From the NCBI RefSeq assembly GCF_004331285.1, contig NZ_SJOH01000014.1, positions 53,486 to 117,485 on the forward strand: 64,000 nt of DNA, in the 5' to 3' direction. Positions 9,934-19,223 of this stretch are shown piece after piece. The notes under the pieces are model-generated. The model worked only from the letters and a program-made list of their open reading frames with translations. It did not search any database and had not been told where the DNA came from. Each line of letters begins with the position of its first letter. Position 1 is the first letter of the stretch. Source of the stretch: Acinetobacter sp. ANC 3781 (lineage in GTDB: Bacteria > Pseudomonadota > Gammaproteobacteria > Pseudomonadales > Moraxellaceae). A program made the position numbers and the translations under genes.

Positions 9934-10053
9934 TCAATTAATTAATGACTCATGTTTACCACATTTACGACATTCTTGTGTATACCCATGCTGATGATGG
10001 TAATCAAATTCATAAGCATGTAAGCAAAATAGTTTTCGGAAGAATTGGAGCAT
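9934..10053 (-). CDS. Cys/His-rich microprotein (39 aa), family member 2
   Basis: The protein starts MLQFFRKLFCLHAYEFDYHH and has ECRKCGKH near its end. AAGGAG precedes the ATG by 7 bases. It is the second member of the microprotein family and lies 23 bases after the terminator of the small RNA at 10076-10143. It can therefore be expressed only by read-through of that terminator or from a very short promoter. The prophage copy (43383-43496) has the same arrangement. Confidence 0.7.
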   Translation of the reverse strand: MLQFFRKLFCLHAYEFDYHHQHGYTQECRKCGKHESLIN

Positions 10054-10075
10054 TTACTTCTCCTTGATTTCAGAC

Positions 10076-10143
10076 AAAAAAATACCTCCTGCTAAGGAGG
10101 TTAAAATTTAAAATCAGAAACTACAGCGATAGATTCTAAATAC
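10076..10143 (-). ncRNA. putative small RNA A, chromosomal copy
   Basis: A promoter TTGCCA (10174-10179), 18 bases, TATATA (10150-10155) is followed by a hairpin-forming segment (AGAATCTATCGCTGTAG then TTTCT). It ends in a terminator stem ACCTCCT / AGGAGGT with seven T. The promoter, its 18-base spacing and the first hairpin are shared with 43511-43598, while the terminators differ in sequence. This pattern fits a transcribed structured RNA or an attenuated leader of the microprotein gene downstream. A link to the C4-like sRNA group of Acinetobacter is possible but untested. Confidence 0.65.
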
Positions 10144-10237
10144 ATATTCTATATAAACTTGATTTTTAATCATTGGCAAAAAATTACTTTAAAATTCAAT
10201 TTAATAATTAATAAAAAACTTACAATTTCAATTCGCA

Positions 10238-10402
10238 CTAATATCCGAAATTTTGGTTCTTAAGAGCCTCTTCTGCCTCTTTTATAACTCGTTGGATATC
10301 TTCTCTCTTCTGCCTTTGTGCCTGAACATATACTGATATCATGAGGCATAAAGATCCAATCATGAATATTCCGAGCAAAATTGCTAGTCTTCTATTTTGC
10401 AT
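10238..10402 (-). CDS. single-span membrane microprotein, chromosomal copy
   Basis: From the ATG at 10402 it reads MQNRRLAILLGIFMIGSLCLMISVYVQ and continues with a charged helix KREDIQRVIKEAEEALKNQN. It resembles the 54-residue prophage protein at 44317-44481 in layout (Asn-Arg start, one membrane helix, basic helix ending in EAExxL). A TTG start at 10435 would add 11 residues that the relative lacks. Confidence 0.6.
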   Translation of the reverse strand: MQNRRLAILLGIFMIGSLCLMISVYVQAQRQKREDIQRVIKEAEEALKNQNFGY

Positions 10403-10608
10403 ATCATTGACATTATAGTTAAGTAGACTTATCAATTTACTTTTTTATTATTACGTTTCAATGATGGAATATACCAAAAATTAAATTTATATTTTTGAAA
10501 AAATTGAGTTAAAACCTATAAAATTTTATTTAGTTAATTTAGTCCTTACTAATTTTTTGTAATGAAATTTATATTTCTTAAAAAAGAAATAACTTTTACA
10601 AGAATAAA

Positions 10609-10690
10609 TAAAAAGCCTACTTAATTCTCTCTAATTAAGTAGGCTTTTCAATTCATAGGTTTCTTATTGTTGTTTTTAAGTTCTTGGAAT
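10609..10690 (-). ncRNA. putative small RNA B, chromosomal copy
   Basis: A conserved block TATATT then TTATTCCAAGAACTTAA begins the unit. It ends in a perfect 13-bp terminator stem AGCCTACTTAATT / AATTAAGTAGGCT with T-run. The relative at 43670-43753 has the same start, but its stem reads GCCCGCTTAAT / ATTAAGCGGGC. Two base pairs are thus changed on both sides (T-A to C-G and A-T to G-C), which is covariation evidence for the structure. Confidence 0.65.
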
Positions 10691-11052
10691 AACAATAATA
10701 TACCTTCAAAAAACATCGAAAAAAGTATAGAAAATACAACTTTTATGTTTGAAGATGTTTAGCTTAAGTTACTTTTCTTAACCAATGTTTATATTCCAAC
10801 CCTTTAATGATTGATTAATAATCAGCAATTAATGACCATCTAATTTGGTCAGGGGAGTAAGATTGCGCATATTTTTTCACTCCTCATTTTATCTTACTTT
10901 TTTGCTGATGAAAAAAGCCAACTTATCGAAATAGCTATGCGGTCTAATTTTATCAATTTATTTTTTCTTTTTTACTAGATCATCTTCTATTTCTGTGCAG
11001 TGATTACAAGGTAACATCTTACATAGTGCTTACATGGATTCAGACATTAAAA
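10691..11052. other. intergenic region left of the tRNA gene
   Basis: No gene of normal size. It holds GACCATCTAATTTGGTC-like and AGTAAGAT / ATCTTACT inverted repeats. A 13-codon minus-strand reading frame at 10829-10870 has a good GAGGAG ribosome site and may be a leader peptide or the stub of a lost gene. Confidence 0.35.
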
Positions 11053-11083
11053 AACCCCTTACGATTAATACACGTAAGGGGTT
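11053..11083 (-). terminator. terminator of the tRNA gene
   Basis: AACCCCTTACG / CGTAAGGGGTT stem with T-run on the minus strand, 9 bases past the CCA end. Confidence 0.9.
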
Positions 11084-11091
11084 GATTTATT

Positions 11092-11169
<78 letters not shown>

Positions 11170-11185
11170 ATAATCTAGCAAAACT

Positions 11186-11215
11186 ATGATATTCAGTAGC
11201 TTGGCTATGCAGCAA
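11186..11215 (-). promoter_or_regulatory. phage-supplied promoter for the tRNA gene
   Basis: TTGCTG (11210-11215), 18-base spacer, TATCAT (11186-11191), with 17 bases from the -10 to the tRNA 5' end. The displaced host promoter at 63725-63752 has the same 17-base distance and a matching AGTATTGC block at its -35. Confidence 0.7.
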
Positions 11216-11256
11216 TACTATCTAACATTTCATTATTGAGCAAGCATTTTTTGCTT

Positions 11257-11287
11257 GTAGACCCATAGTAGACGCTAGAAATTATTG
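11257..11287. repeat. probable integrase arm-type site, left
   Basis: GTAGACCCATAGTAGACGC followed by TAGAAATTATTG closely matches 63513-63542 near attR. Pairs of such direct repeats flanking the core fit tyrosine-recombinase arm sites. Confidence 0.55.
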
Positions 11288-11328
11288 TGCTATATTGCAA
11301 AGTATTGCAATTGATAGCGATTCTAGCG

Positions 11329-12573
11329 ATGTCATCATCAAGAGTAAAGCTCACAAAGACATTTATTGATCAACTCGAAATGACTCCTGCCATTTTTCGG
11401 GATAGTGAGCTTATTGGTTTTGCTATTCGGGTGAATTCCACCTGTAAGACATATATTGTTGAAAAGAAGGTTTTAGGTAAAACCGTTCGGTCTACAATTG
11501 GTCTACATGGAAACCTGACGCTAATTCAGGCACGTGACATTGCTCGGGATAAACTTGCTCAGATGTCCCAGGGCATCAATCCAAATGAAGTAAAGAAAAA
11601 AGCTATTGCTGATGAAAAAGCTAAAACTGATCTATCTAGAAGTAAACCTACATTAAAAGCAGCCTTTGATAATTATCTATTTCATAAAATCTTAAAACCA
11701 AGAAGTGTTAAGGATTACACCATCGTTGTTGATGACTATCTAAAGGATTGGAATCATTTAAAGCTGGATGATATTTCACGAACCATGATTCAAGCCAAGC
11801 ACTCAGAACTATCACAAAGAAGTAAGGCGCAGGCAAATATGGCTATGCGTGTTTTTCGTGCTATCTATAATTATTCAGTTGAACATTATTTAGATGAAAA
11901 GGATAAGCCTATTCTGGATGCTCATAATCCGATTAAAACCTTAAATGCTAAAAACGCTTGGAATAAAATTAGACGACGTAAGACTTATATTAATGAAGAC
12001 CAAATGCCGGATTGGATTAAAGCTGTTTTTCAATATGAAGATCGTGGCCAACAATTAGAAACTAACCGGGATTTTTTATTAACTTTAGTGTTGACTGGAT
12101 TCAGACGTGAAGAATGTGAATCCCTCCCCTGGTCAAGTATCGATTTAAAATATGGCCGCATCACCTCGATAGATCCAAAGAATGGTGAGCCACATACATT
12201 ACCCATGGGTGACTTCCTTTTTGAGTTAATGAAAAAACGTCATGCTCAAGCAACTACAGAATGGGTATTCCCTTCTGCTAAATCTGCTTCAGGCCACATT
12301 GTTAATATTTCAAAAGTACGCCAAAAGATTAATAAGTCGTGTGGGATTGAGTTTAGCTTCCATGACTTACGTAGAACCTTTGGCTCTATTGCTGAAAACC
12401 TTGATTATGGCCGGTACACGATTAAAAAATTGCTTAATCATAAGGAAGATGATGACCGTGATGTAACCTCTGGCTATATACAAGTCAGTGAAAGGAAATT
12501 AAGAGAAGCAATGAATGCCATTGAGGACATTGTTTTGGGTGGATATAAATCAACTATAAAAGAAAAAATATGA
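11329..12573 (+). CDS. phage tyrosine integrase
   Basis: Site-specific recombinase (414 residues from the ATG at 11329) that integrates the phage at the tRNA gene 160 bases away. The N-terminal part is an arm-binding domain, followed by a SAM-like core-binding domain (about 110-200). The catalytic set is Arg259 in TGFRREE, His345-Arg348 in HDLRR, His371 in LLNHKED and Tyr383 in GYIQVS. An upstream ATG at 11287 adds 14 residues lying over the arm repeats and seems less likely. The gene is transcribed away from the core. Confidence 0.95.
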   Translation: MSSSRVKLTKTFIDQLEMTPAIFRDSELIGFAIRVNSTCKTYIVEKKVLGKTVRSTIGLHGNLTLIQARDIARDKLAQMSQGINPNEVKKKAIADEKAKTDLSRSKPTLKAAFDNYLFHKILKPRSVKDYTIVVDDYLKDWNHLKLDDISRTMIQAKHSELSQRSKAQANMAMRVFRAIYNYSVEHYLDEKDKPILDAHNPIKTLNAKNAWNKIRRRKTYINEDQMPDWIKAVFQYEDRGQQLETNRDFLLTLVLTGFRREECESLPWSSIDLKYGRITSIDPKNGEPHTLPMGDFLFELMKKRHAQATTEWVFPSAKSASGHIVNISKVRQKINKSCGIEFSFHDLRRTFGSIAENLDYGRYTIKKLLNHKEDDDRDVTSGYIQVSERKLREAMNAIEDIVLGGYKSTIKEKI

Positions 12574-12939
12574 GGGAATATATCTACTTCTACAATAAGC
12601 AGATGATAAAGGGTGATGTATTTCTAGGAATGAGCTTAAATGGGCTATAAAATTGAATAATAATCATGGATTTTGAAAGGATTCAAAGCTATCTCAAACT
12701 AGGAAATGATTCTGTTTATTAGAGATGGAGGGATAGCTTTAGATAGTAACTAGACGATAAAAAACAAATAATTTTGAATTAACCGACGCTTAGTATAATA
12801 GCTTTAATGCACATATTTAGTGCGGGCTTAGAAAGAAAAGCTATTAACTATCATCCGGCTATGGTTTTTTATGCATATAGGATTTACCAGAATTAGGAAT
12901 GATAAAATCATAGGCTTCTCAATTTTGTAAATCAAATAT
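12574..12939 (+). promoter_or_regulatory. kup promoter and long leader
   Basis: A TATAAT hexamer lies at 12794-12799 with TTTTGA-like sequence 16 bases upstream. This leaves a leader of about 130 bases before the kup ATG. No ORF is seen. The leader may carry regulation, but I recognise no known riboswitch. Confidence 0.45.
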
Positions 12940-14817
12940 ATGCAAAATAACTTGAGTAAGCCAGCACTACCAGCAATGACACTGGCTGCACTAGGAGTTG
13001 TGTTCGGCGACATAGGAACAAGTCCTTTATATGCATTAAAAGAAAGTTTTCACGCGACACGTGGACTACCTATTAATGAAATTAATATCCTAGGAATTCT
13101 CTCTTTAATCTTCTGGACCATTACCTTAATTGTTTCCATTAAATATGTTCTCGTTATCATGAGAGCTGATAATAATGGTGAAGGCGGTATTATGGCTTTA
13201 TTGGCCTTAAACCTTCGGCAGAAAGGCCTATCTCGTGGAAAAAGACTCGCAATTATTGTCTTAGGTTTTATTGGAGCATCCTTATTCTTCGGTGACGGTA
13301 TTATTACACCTGCTATTTCTGTTCTATCCGCAGTTGAGGGGCTTTCCGTTGCTGCTCCGTCATTTGATCGCTTTATCATTCCAATCAGTATCGGAATTCT
13401 GGTAGCACTTTTTGCAGTTCAGAAGCATGGCTCTGCAATGATGGGGAAATTCTTTGGTCCTATCACCCTATTATGGTTCCTGTCTATTGGGGCTATTGGC
13501 ATCAGCAGCATTATTCAAAGTCCATTTGTCCTCGCATTATTCAGCCCTCATTGGGCTTTTTTATTTGTTGTTAATAATCCCTTTATCTCTTTTTTTGTCA
13601 TGGGCGCAGTCGTTTTAACGGTAACCGGTGGTGAAGCCTTGTATGCAGATATGGGGCATTTTGGTATTTTACCGATTAAGTTAGGCTGGTTTTTAATTGT
13701 ACTGCCATGTCTAATGCTAAATTATGCGGGACAAGGCGCTTTACTGTTACGAGATCCATCAGCTATTACCAATCCTTTTTACCTTCTTCTTCCTTCTGCT
13801 CTTCTATATCCAATGATTATTTTGGCCACTGCTGCTGCGGTCATTGCCTCGCAAGCATTGATCAGTGGTGTATTTTCAATGGCTAAACAGGCAATTCAAT
13901 TAGGCTATCTACCTCGGCTTACAGTCTTACATACATCAGCTTCAGAGATTGGGCAAATTTATATTCCATTACTCAACTGGCTTCTATTCATCTGTATAAC
14001 AATTTTGATTTTAATTTTTGAAAGTAGTAGCAAGCTGGCTGGTGCTTATGGGTTGGCAGTAACTGTTACGATGTTTTGCGACACGTTATTAGTAGCCTTC
14101 CTTGCTTATAGTTATTGGAAGTGGAAAACTTGGAAAGTATTGCTCTTTATTATTCCCTTCGCTTTTATTGATTTAATCCTATTAAGTTCGAACCTTTTAA
14201 AAGTGCTTATTGGAGGTTGGGTACCTGTATTTATTGCAGTTATTGTTTTTACATTAATGATGACCTGGAAAAAAGGCAGAGAAATTCTTCAAAAGAAACT
14301 ACAGAAGGATACGCTTCCACTTAATACTTTTTTAGAATATATAGAAGGAACAACTCAAAAAATTAGCGGAAATGCAGTGTTTTTAACTGGCACGCCTCAA
14401 GTAGTACCTCATGCTCTTTTACACAACCTAAAGCACAATAAAGTTATTCATGAATATAATTTTCTGGTTACTATCAAGGTTTCTGAAGTTCCTTATTTAG
14501 AAGAGGCGAACCGAATCGTAACTGAAGTATTAAATAATGGCTTCTACAGGATAGGTATCAACTATGGTTTTAAAGAAGAGCCTAATGTACCTCATGAATT
14601 GAAAAAGGCTTTTACAGAGTTAGATCTAAAATATGATCTAATGAATATAAGTTTCTTCATTTCTAGAGAAAGGTTAATTCCAAGCCTGTCGCATAAAATG
14701 GCGGTATGGCGTGAGAAGTTGTTTATTACAATGCAAAAAAATACTAGCCCTGTGAGTGACTTCTATAAAATTCCTGCTAACCGGGTTGTGGAACTAGGTA
14801 GTCAAATTGAAATCTAA
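12940..14817 (+). CDS. kup: Kup family potassium uptake transporter (prophage cargo)
   Basis: Kup is a proton-coupled potassium importer of the inner membrane. The 625-residue protein has the family start [36 protein letters not shown], about twelve membrane helices (to about residue 450) and a cytosolic C-terminal domain. Length matches E. coli Kup (622), and no frame damage is visible. It lies inside the attachment repeats, convergent with the lysis genes and with its own terminator. It is therefore lysogenic cargo rather than a host locus. Host Acinetobacter normally has its own kup elsewhere. Confidence 0.95.
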   Translation: MQNNLSKPALPAMTLAALGVVFGDIGTSPLYALKESFHATRGLPINEINILGILSLIFWTITLIVSIKYVLVIMRADNNGEGGIMALLALNLRQKGLSRGKRLAIIVLGFIGASLFFGDGIITPAISVLSAVEGLSVAAPSFDRFIIPISIGILVALFAVQKHGSAMMGKFFGPITLLWFLSIGAIGISSIIQSPFVLALFSPHWAFLFVVNNPFISFFVMGAVVLTVTGGEALYADMGHFGILPIKLGWFLIVLPCLMLNYAGQGALLLRDPSAITNPFYLLLPSALLYPMIILATAAAVIASQALISGVFSMAKQAIQLGYLPRLTVLHTSASEIGQIYIPLLNWLLFICITILILIFESSSKLAGAYGLAVTVTMFCDTLLVAFLAYSYWKWKTWKVLLFIIPFAFIDLILLSSNLLKVLIGGWVPVFIAVIVFTLMMTWKKGREILQKKLQKDTLPLNTFLEYIEGTTQKISGNAVFLTGTPQVVPHALLHNLKHNKVIHEYNFLVTIKVSEVPYLEEANRIVTEVLNNGFYRIGINYGFKEEPNVPHELKKAFTELDLKYDLMNISFFISRERLIPSLSHKMAVWREKLFITMQKNTSPVSDFYKIPANRVVELGSQIEI

Positions 14818-14898
14818 AGCACTTTAATTTACCTAAGCTAGAAGTATCGAAGTAATGCGGAAAGCATTCTTATCTAAATTTATCTGATTGAACTCTGC

Positions 14899-14923
14899 AG
14901 CCCTCACTTGAGGGCTTTCTTAT
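14899..14923 (+). terminator. terminator of kup
   Basis: AGCCCTCA / TGAGGGCT hairpin with a T-rich tail; it overlaps the 3' end of the convergent endolysin gene. Confidence 0.75.
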
Positions 14924-15623
14924 AAGCATTGGCCAACTTCACATCATATTTATTGATCGCATAATTTCTACCGTTATAACCTCTTGCAAACGCTTTCCAG
15001 TCCTTGCTTTTAAGAGCACTCACAAGGTTATTTACTTTAATGTATTGACACATTGCGTCAAGCTGCGAGGCTTCATCCTTGTACATGGCATCAATGAATG
15101 ACTGTAGTGATGCATAACCAAGTGCCTTCCAGTGATAACCCATCACTTGACCCAATCCCCACGAACACGATTCAAGCGCCACATCGCGATTAAGCTTTGA
15201 TGCTCGGTCTAGTTTGTTGTGTTGCTCTGAAAATTTACCATAAGCACCTGGTGAAGAATTGCAAAGATCTGGATATAACTTGGACCATTCTTTGGATTTA
15301 GTTATCCAGTTGATTGCTTGAAGACCCTCATAGAATTTATGGCGCTCAAAAAGAATAACCGGCGAGCCATCAGTATTGAATCCTGATCCTTTGCACTCCA
15401 CTTCCATTACTGCTTTTAAGGCCGCAACTTCAATACCGAGTAATTTTGCTTGAGCAACAATTTGATCGTTGGTGATTTTTTTACTCATTACGTCTATAGC
15501 GATGCCAAGCATTCCAGCAACATCATCGTAGGCGGTTGCAATTAACTTATCGGCAGCTTCAACCTGCTTTTTAGTGAGCTTTCCACCGCTAATCTTGCGC
15601 AAGAATTCAAAAATTTGTTTCAT
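14904..15623 (-). CDS. endolysin, N-acetylmuramidase family
   Basis: A 239-residue lysis enzyme that cuts the peptidoglycan glycan chain. The domain from about residue 55 onward carries VMEVECKGSGFNTDGSPVILFERHKFYE, with the catalytic Glu in the MEVE segment. SWGLGQVMGYHWKALGY and GYNGRNYAINKYDVKLANAYKKAL are also N-acetylmuramidase (DUF3380) hallmarks. There is no signal peptide, so it depends on the holin upstream, whose stop codon overlaps this start by 4 bases. Confidence 0.92.
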   Translation of the reverse strand: MKQIFEFLRKISGGKLTKKQVEAADKLIATAYDDVAGMLGIAIDVMSKKITNDQIVAQAKLLGIEVAALKAVMEVECKGSGFNTDGSPVILFERHKFYEGLQAINWITKSKEWSKLYPDLCNSSPGAYGKFSEQHNKLDRASKLNRDVALESCSWGLGQVMGYHWKALGYASLQSFIDAMYKDEASQLDAMCQYIKVNNLVSALKSKDWKAFARGYNGRNYAINKYDVKLANAYKKALK

Positions 15624-15877
15624 TGATCACCACCATCTTTAACCAATTGAGGTTGTTTCACCAGCCGAGCCAACTGCCCTGTGATTACGAGGATTAAGCC
15701 CACCCACTTTATCGTTTGCGGTGACAAGAAAGAGAAATAATCAGCGGCATGAATCATCCACCATGCAGTAATTTCACTACCATATGCAAACCACGCAGAC
15801 AATAAAAAAGCGCCTAAAGCGCTTAATCGAATGGACCAGAATTTATACCACTGTCGGGCATTATCTACTAATTTCAT
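15620..15877 (-). CDS. holin-like membrane protein
   Basis: From the ATG at 15877 (GAGAG just upstream, overlapping the previous stop as ATGA) it is an 85-residue protein. It has two membrane helices (about residues 17-32 and 52-68) and a basic tail, typical of class II holins. It sits directly before the endolysin. An upstream ATG at 15904 would add 9 residues. Confidence 0.75.
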   Translation of the reverse strand: MKLVDNARQWYKFWSIRLSALGAFLLSAWFAYGSEITAWWMIHAADYFSFLSPQTIKWVGLILVITGQLARLVKQPQLVKDGGDQ

Positions 15878-16433
15878 TAGCACTCTCTCTGTAATTGCGT
15901 TCATAAAGTTTGTTGCGGATTTCTTCTAAAGTTCGAAGTGATTGATCAGACTGCTTTTCAAGAACTTGGATTTTTTGAGTGTTTTCCATGGATCGAGTGG
16001 TCATAGTATCGGTTTTACCAGTTTGGGTATTCCATGCGACTCCCAAGGCACCAAGTAAAGCAATCCCACCCCAGCGCACAATGTTGGTGGTGTTATCAAT
16101 CTTTGTTTTACTTTCACTTAGTATTCGGATTTGAAGATCAACCTCTTTATGCTTTACTTCAGTATCCTGGCGGATTTGCTTCAAGTCGCTTTTAAAATTT
16201 GACTTTGCTCGATCAAGTTCATCCTGTAAATTGTCGCGAGTCTGCGTTAGGTCATTTCGCGTCTGCTGATGCTCTTTATTTAATTGCTCAAGCTGCATAT
16301 TCATGCGGTCAAGCTTTTGAGGCATCTCAGCCAATTTTTCCAAGTTTTTGCCGAGATCGTTAATCTTGTCTGAAATAGCGATCAACTGCCCTGCTGTTGC
16401 TATCGGTGGATCAGTTGTGTAGTCATTGGACAT
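15861..16433 (-). CDS. coiled-coil membrane protein of the lysis module
   Basis: A 190-residue protein. A long coiled coil (about residues 20-110, rich in Gln, Asp, Lys and Glu) is followed by one membrane helix (VRWGGIALLGALGVAW) and a second charged segment. It overlaps the holin gene. Position suggests a lysis or spanin-like role, but no spanin lipobox is present and the topology is odd for one. Function is unproven. Confidence 0.6.
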   Translation of the reverse strand: MSNDYTTDPPIATAGQLIAISDKINDLGKNLEKLAEMPQKLDRMNMQLEQLNKEHQQTRNDLTQTRDNLQDELDRAKSNFKSDLKQIRQDTEVKHKEVDLQIRILSESKTKIDNTTNIVRWGGIALLGALGVAWNTQTGKTDTMTTRSMENTQKIQVLEKQSDQSLRTLEEIRNKLYERNYRESANEISR

Positions 16434-16456
16434 GCCGCCCCCTAAATTTTGGCAAT

Positions 16457-16480
16457 AAAAAACCGCCTATTAGGCGGTAT
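16457..16480 (-). terminator. terminator, minus strand
   Basis: CCGCCTATTAGGCGG hairpin with a T-run on the minus strand, downstream of the 16507-16704 gene. Confidence 0.7.
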
Positions 16481-16506
16481 AAGTTATGCAGATTTTTAAA
16501 TATGTT

Positions 16507-16704
16507 CTAAGTAATAGACCATAAGTAATAATATTCTTGGATCTCAGAATTTAGAAATTCATCACTTTCAGGATCATAATGAAATTGTGTGTCTTGTAAA
16601 AGCTCTATGCGACTAACCGAAGTTAAATACTTTCTTAAGAACTTTTTGAAGGATTCAATTTTTTCTGGAAAGATATTTTCCCCATCCCATAAAATCGTAT
16701 TCAC
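16507..16704 (-). CDS. hypothetical protein, 65 aa
   Basis: A small soluble protein rich in acidic and aromatic residues (MNTILWDGENIFPEKIESFKK). No family is recognised. It has its own downstream terminator and lies between tail and lysis genes, so it may be a separately expressed accessory gene. The 188-base gap to the next gene holds another hairpin (GCACCCGAAGGTGC near 16862). Confidence 0.5.
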   Translation of the reverse strand: MNTILWDGENIFPEKIESFKKFLRKYLTSVSRIELLQDTQFHYDPESDEFLNSEIQEYYYLWSIT

Positions 16705-16892
16705 TTAAAATCTCAATAGTTACTTAATATGACAATTGTATGACTACACAACACTCGTTACAATAATATTATGATAATTACATCACAATAAATACCAAAA
16801 GCATGTATCAAGTTGCTTTTTTATAATGACCGTTCTATCTCCTAAATTTTGGTAATAAAAAAGCACCCGAAGGTGCTGTTGTTTGATTGAGT

Positions 16893-17156
16893 TTAGACTT
16901 CTATTTCTGAATGCGATCCACTTGGCGCAGGTCGCAAAATGACTTGATTGGCAATAAAAACTCGGGCACCTAAATTATAGGCTGTACCGGATGTGCACAG
17001 CACTGGACCAGATCCACCATCAATCTGCACCCGGTATTCCGGATACTTTACTGATGTAATGGTGCCGATATACTCTGCATGGGTTGGATTTAAAAGCTTT
17101 CGTAATTCAAATAAAGGATTAGTCACGGCTGATACGCTCCACTGTAATGGTTTCAT
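16893..17156 (-). CDS. phage hypothetical protein, 87 aa
   Basis: Mostly beta-like small protein (EYIGTITSVKYPEYRVQIDGG), overlapping the end of the large tail gene upstream by 38 bases. That fits a small baseplate- or OB-like tail component. It is the last gene of the tail operon, with a GCACC / GGTGC terminator just downstream. Confidence 0.6.
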   Translation of the reverse strand: MKPLQWSVSAVTNPLFELRKLLNPTHAEYIGTITSVKYPEYRVQIDGGSGPVLCTSGTAYNLGARVFIANQVILRPAPSGSHSEIEV

Positions 17157-19206
17157 TTACTTTTGCATGGGAAAAGCTGCCACTCACCCCATCAATAACA
17201 CCCCACCACTGACCATTAAAAGCAATGGTTTTACCTGGTAGCATCTCGCCAATATCGAAGCTTACCGGAATATCCGAAAAGGTGTGCAACTCCTGAATAT
17301 TCGCTTTTACCAATTCATTTTTTCCGTAACTGGCACCCGATACAACGTTAAACAATGGGCCGGTAGCTGATTCAAGTGGCACATCACCTGAAGTTCCACG
17401 CTGCTGTACTTTTAAGCTTTCACCGTTTCGGCTATTCACTACAGTAATGGCATTAAAGTCAGCAATGTATTCATCGTTCTGTTTGATGTTCTGCTGCATG
17501 ACCATGCTTTCAGATAGCAAAATATCGTAGTCATTAACGGTCATCCCATCCCAATAACCTTTTAGGTACCGGGGTAAAATAGACAATGTATTGCCTTCTT
17601 TCTGACTATAGATAAAACCACCACCGGCATCCACTACCTGTTTAATTGCATCAATCGGTGCAAGTTCTGTATAGCTCAGACTCTCTTTTTCTACGATCCA
17701 ACCTAGATCGTCAATCAGTTTCCAATCCAAAGTGGTATTTGATTGTGCCCGATCCAGTTCAGCCTGAACCAGTTGCACAGAGGTTCGCTCGTTATCCTGA
17801 ATAAATGAGCGTGAAGGTGCGTACTTATCAGAATTGAGTGCAGTAGTGCTGCGACCCGGATAAGTGTAGAGCACGCTGGCAAAGCGTCGGGTCTCTTCAG
17901 GATCTTCAAGCAGAATATGATGTTCAAATCCATTGATCATGATCTTGAGAATTACCGGCTGATTGTTAATCGGCTGCAGCTTTTCTTTTTCAGTATGAGC
18001 GACCGTGATTGAGTAAGTCCAGCACCACTGTGATCGACTGGTACTGTAGGTACCCTCTATAACTTTAATTTTCTCGCCGGTATCCAGTCGCTCGGCTGTT
18101 AATGTATTCACGATATACCACCAGTTTCGTTTCGGCAGTGCTGGAATACAGTCATCTGCACCAAAATTTAAAATAACATTGTGCGGATCAACGTTATGAC
18201 ATAGGCAGATGAAATTTAAATCACCGGTGCCTTCATATTTAGGTATTTCAGGTTTTGGCCAAAGTTGAATGGGGTGCTTACGGTAATGAATCGCTTTGGC
18301 TTTATCCCAAGGTAAATTTGACTTGGTGACAATCTCAAGGCTTTTATCCCACTTAAATGAAAAGCGGTGCTCAAACACTTGCCCTACTTCATGCGAGTAA
18401 GTAAGCGTCTTACGCCGACGGATCATCTCCTGCCAAACCGTTTCCCGGTTATGTCTCAATTTGATTGATTCTTCATGCAGATAGCGCTGATGAATAAAGC
18501 GCTTATCGCCTTCTTCCCAGATAATGTATGCATCAGAATTTAAACCGGTTGCCTGTTCATGTAGCGATCTGATAACCCGATTTAGTGACCCGGCCTGCTC
18601 ATGCCAAACATCTACTTGCTTGGAAATCACCAAGCACTGATCATAAAAAAGAGCCTCATTCGAAACTCTTAAAATTGGCTTGGCCCATGGTATTTCTGTG
18701 GTACTCAGACATACGATCGCTTTCTGATATCGCATCTTAAACCCGTAAGACACCCCCATCAGATGATTGATATCGAATAGCGCTTTAACCTCAAATTGAA
18801 ATTCAGCATCTAAAACCGCATCAATGATACAGAGGTTTTCGCTAAATACTGCTTCGATTTCAAAACTAAAAACGGTATCTAAAACCGTATCGATCTGACC
18901 AGTAACATCAGTGTTTTCACTAAATTCAGCGACGACATTAAAACCGAACTCAGTGTCGATCACCATGTCTATGACAGCAGTATTTGCACCGCTATCTGCA
19001 TAGACTGCTGTGACTTCAAATGAAAACTCAGTATTAAGTACCGTATTGATTGCAGCCGAAACATCATCACCGAAATTGAGATTGGTTGAACCATCGGCTA
19101 GATGTTCAAAATTCAAAATGATGTTGTGACTATCGGTATTTTCAGACTTAAAATTCAGGTTTGTATTGTGAGCATCAACGGTGCCGAGCTTATTTTTAAA
19201 ATCCAC
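17119..19206 (-). CDS. tail tip/host-interaction protein with N-terminal repeats
   Basis: A 695-residue protein starting with GTG at 19206. Residues about 45-150 contain four degenerate copies of a ~30-residue unit ending in forms such as VLNTEFSFEVTAVY, VIDTEFGFNVVAEF, VLDTVFSFEIEAVF and VLDAEFQFEVKALF. The remaining part (about 370 onward) resembles a tail-hub-like structural protein, with alternating strands and LLEDPEETRRFASVLYTYPG. It lies at the distal end of the tail genes. A tail-tip role is inferred from position and length. Confidence 0.6.
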   Translation of the reverse strand: MDFKNKLGTVDAHNTNLNFKSENTDSHNIILNFEHLADGSTNLNFGDDVSAAINTVLNTEFSFEVTAVYADSGANTAVIDMVIDTEFGFNVVAEFSENTDVTGQIDTVLDTVFSFEIEAVFSENLCIIDAVLDAEFQFEVKALFDINHLMGVSYGFKMRYQKAIVCLSTTEIPWAKPILRVSNEALFYDQCLVISKQVDVWHEQAGSLNRVIRSLHEQATGLNSDAYIIWEEGDKRFIHQRYLHEESIKLRHNRETVWQEMIRRRKTLTYSHEVGQVFEHRFSFKWDKSLEIVTKSNLPWDKAKAIHYRKHPIQLWPKPEIPKYEGTGDLNFICLCHNVDPHNVILNFGADDCIPALPKRNWWYIVNTLTAERLDTGEKIKVIEGTYSTSRSQWCWTYSITVAHTEKEKLQPINNQPVILKIMINGFEHHILLEDPEETRRFASVLYTYPGRSTTALNSDKYAPSRSFIQDNERTSVQLVQAELDRAQSNTTLDWKLIDDLGWIVEKESLSYTELAPIDAIKQVVDAGGGFIYSQKEGNTLSILPRYLKGYWDGMTVNDYDILLSESMVMQQNIKQNDEYIADFNAITVVNSRNGESLKVQQRGTSGDVPLESATGPLFNVVSGASYGKNELVKANIQELHTFSDIPVSFDIGEMLPGKTIAFNGQWWGVIDGVSGSFSHAKVNETITVERISRD

Positions 19207-19223
19207 ATGAGCACCCTTTTAAT

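Noticed and set aside
12940..14817. kup as a normal host gene next to the tRNA
   Set aside because: It lies between the two 41-bp attachment repeats, so it is part of the element.
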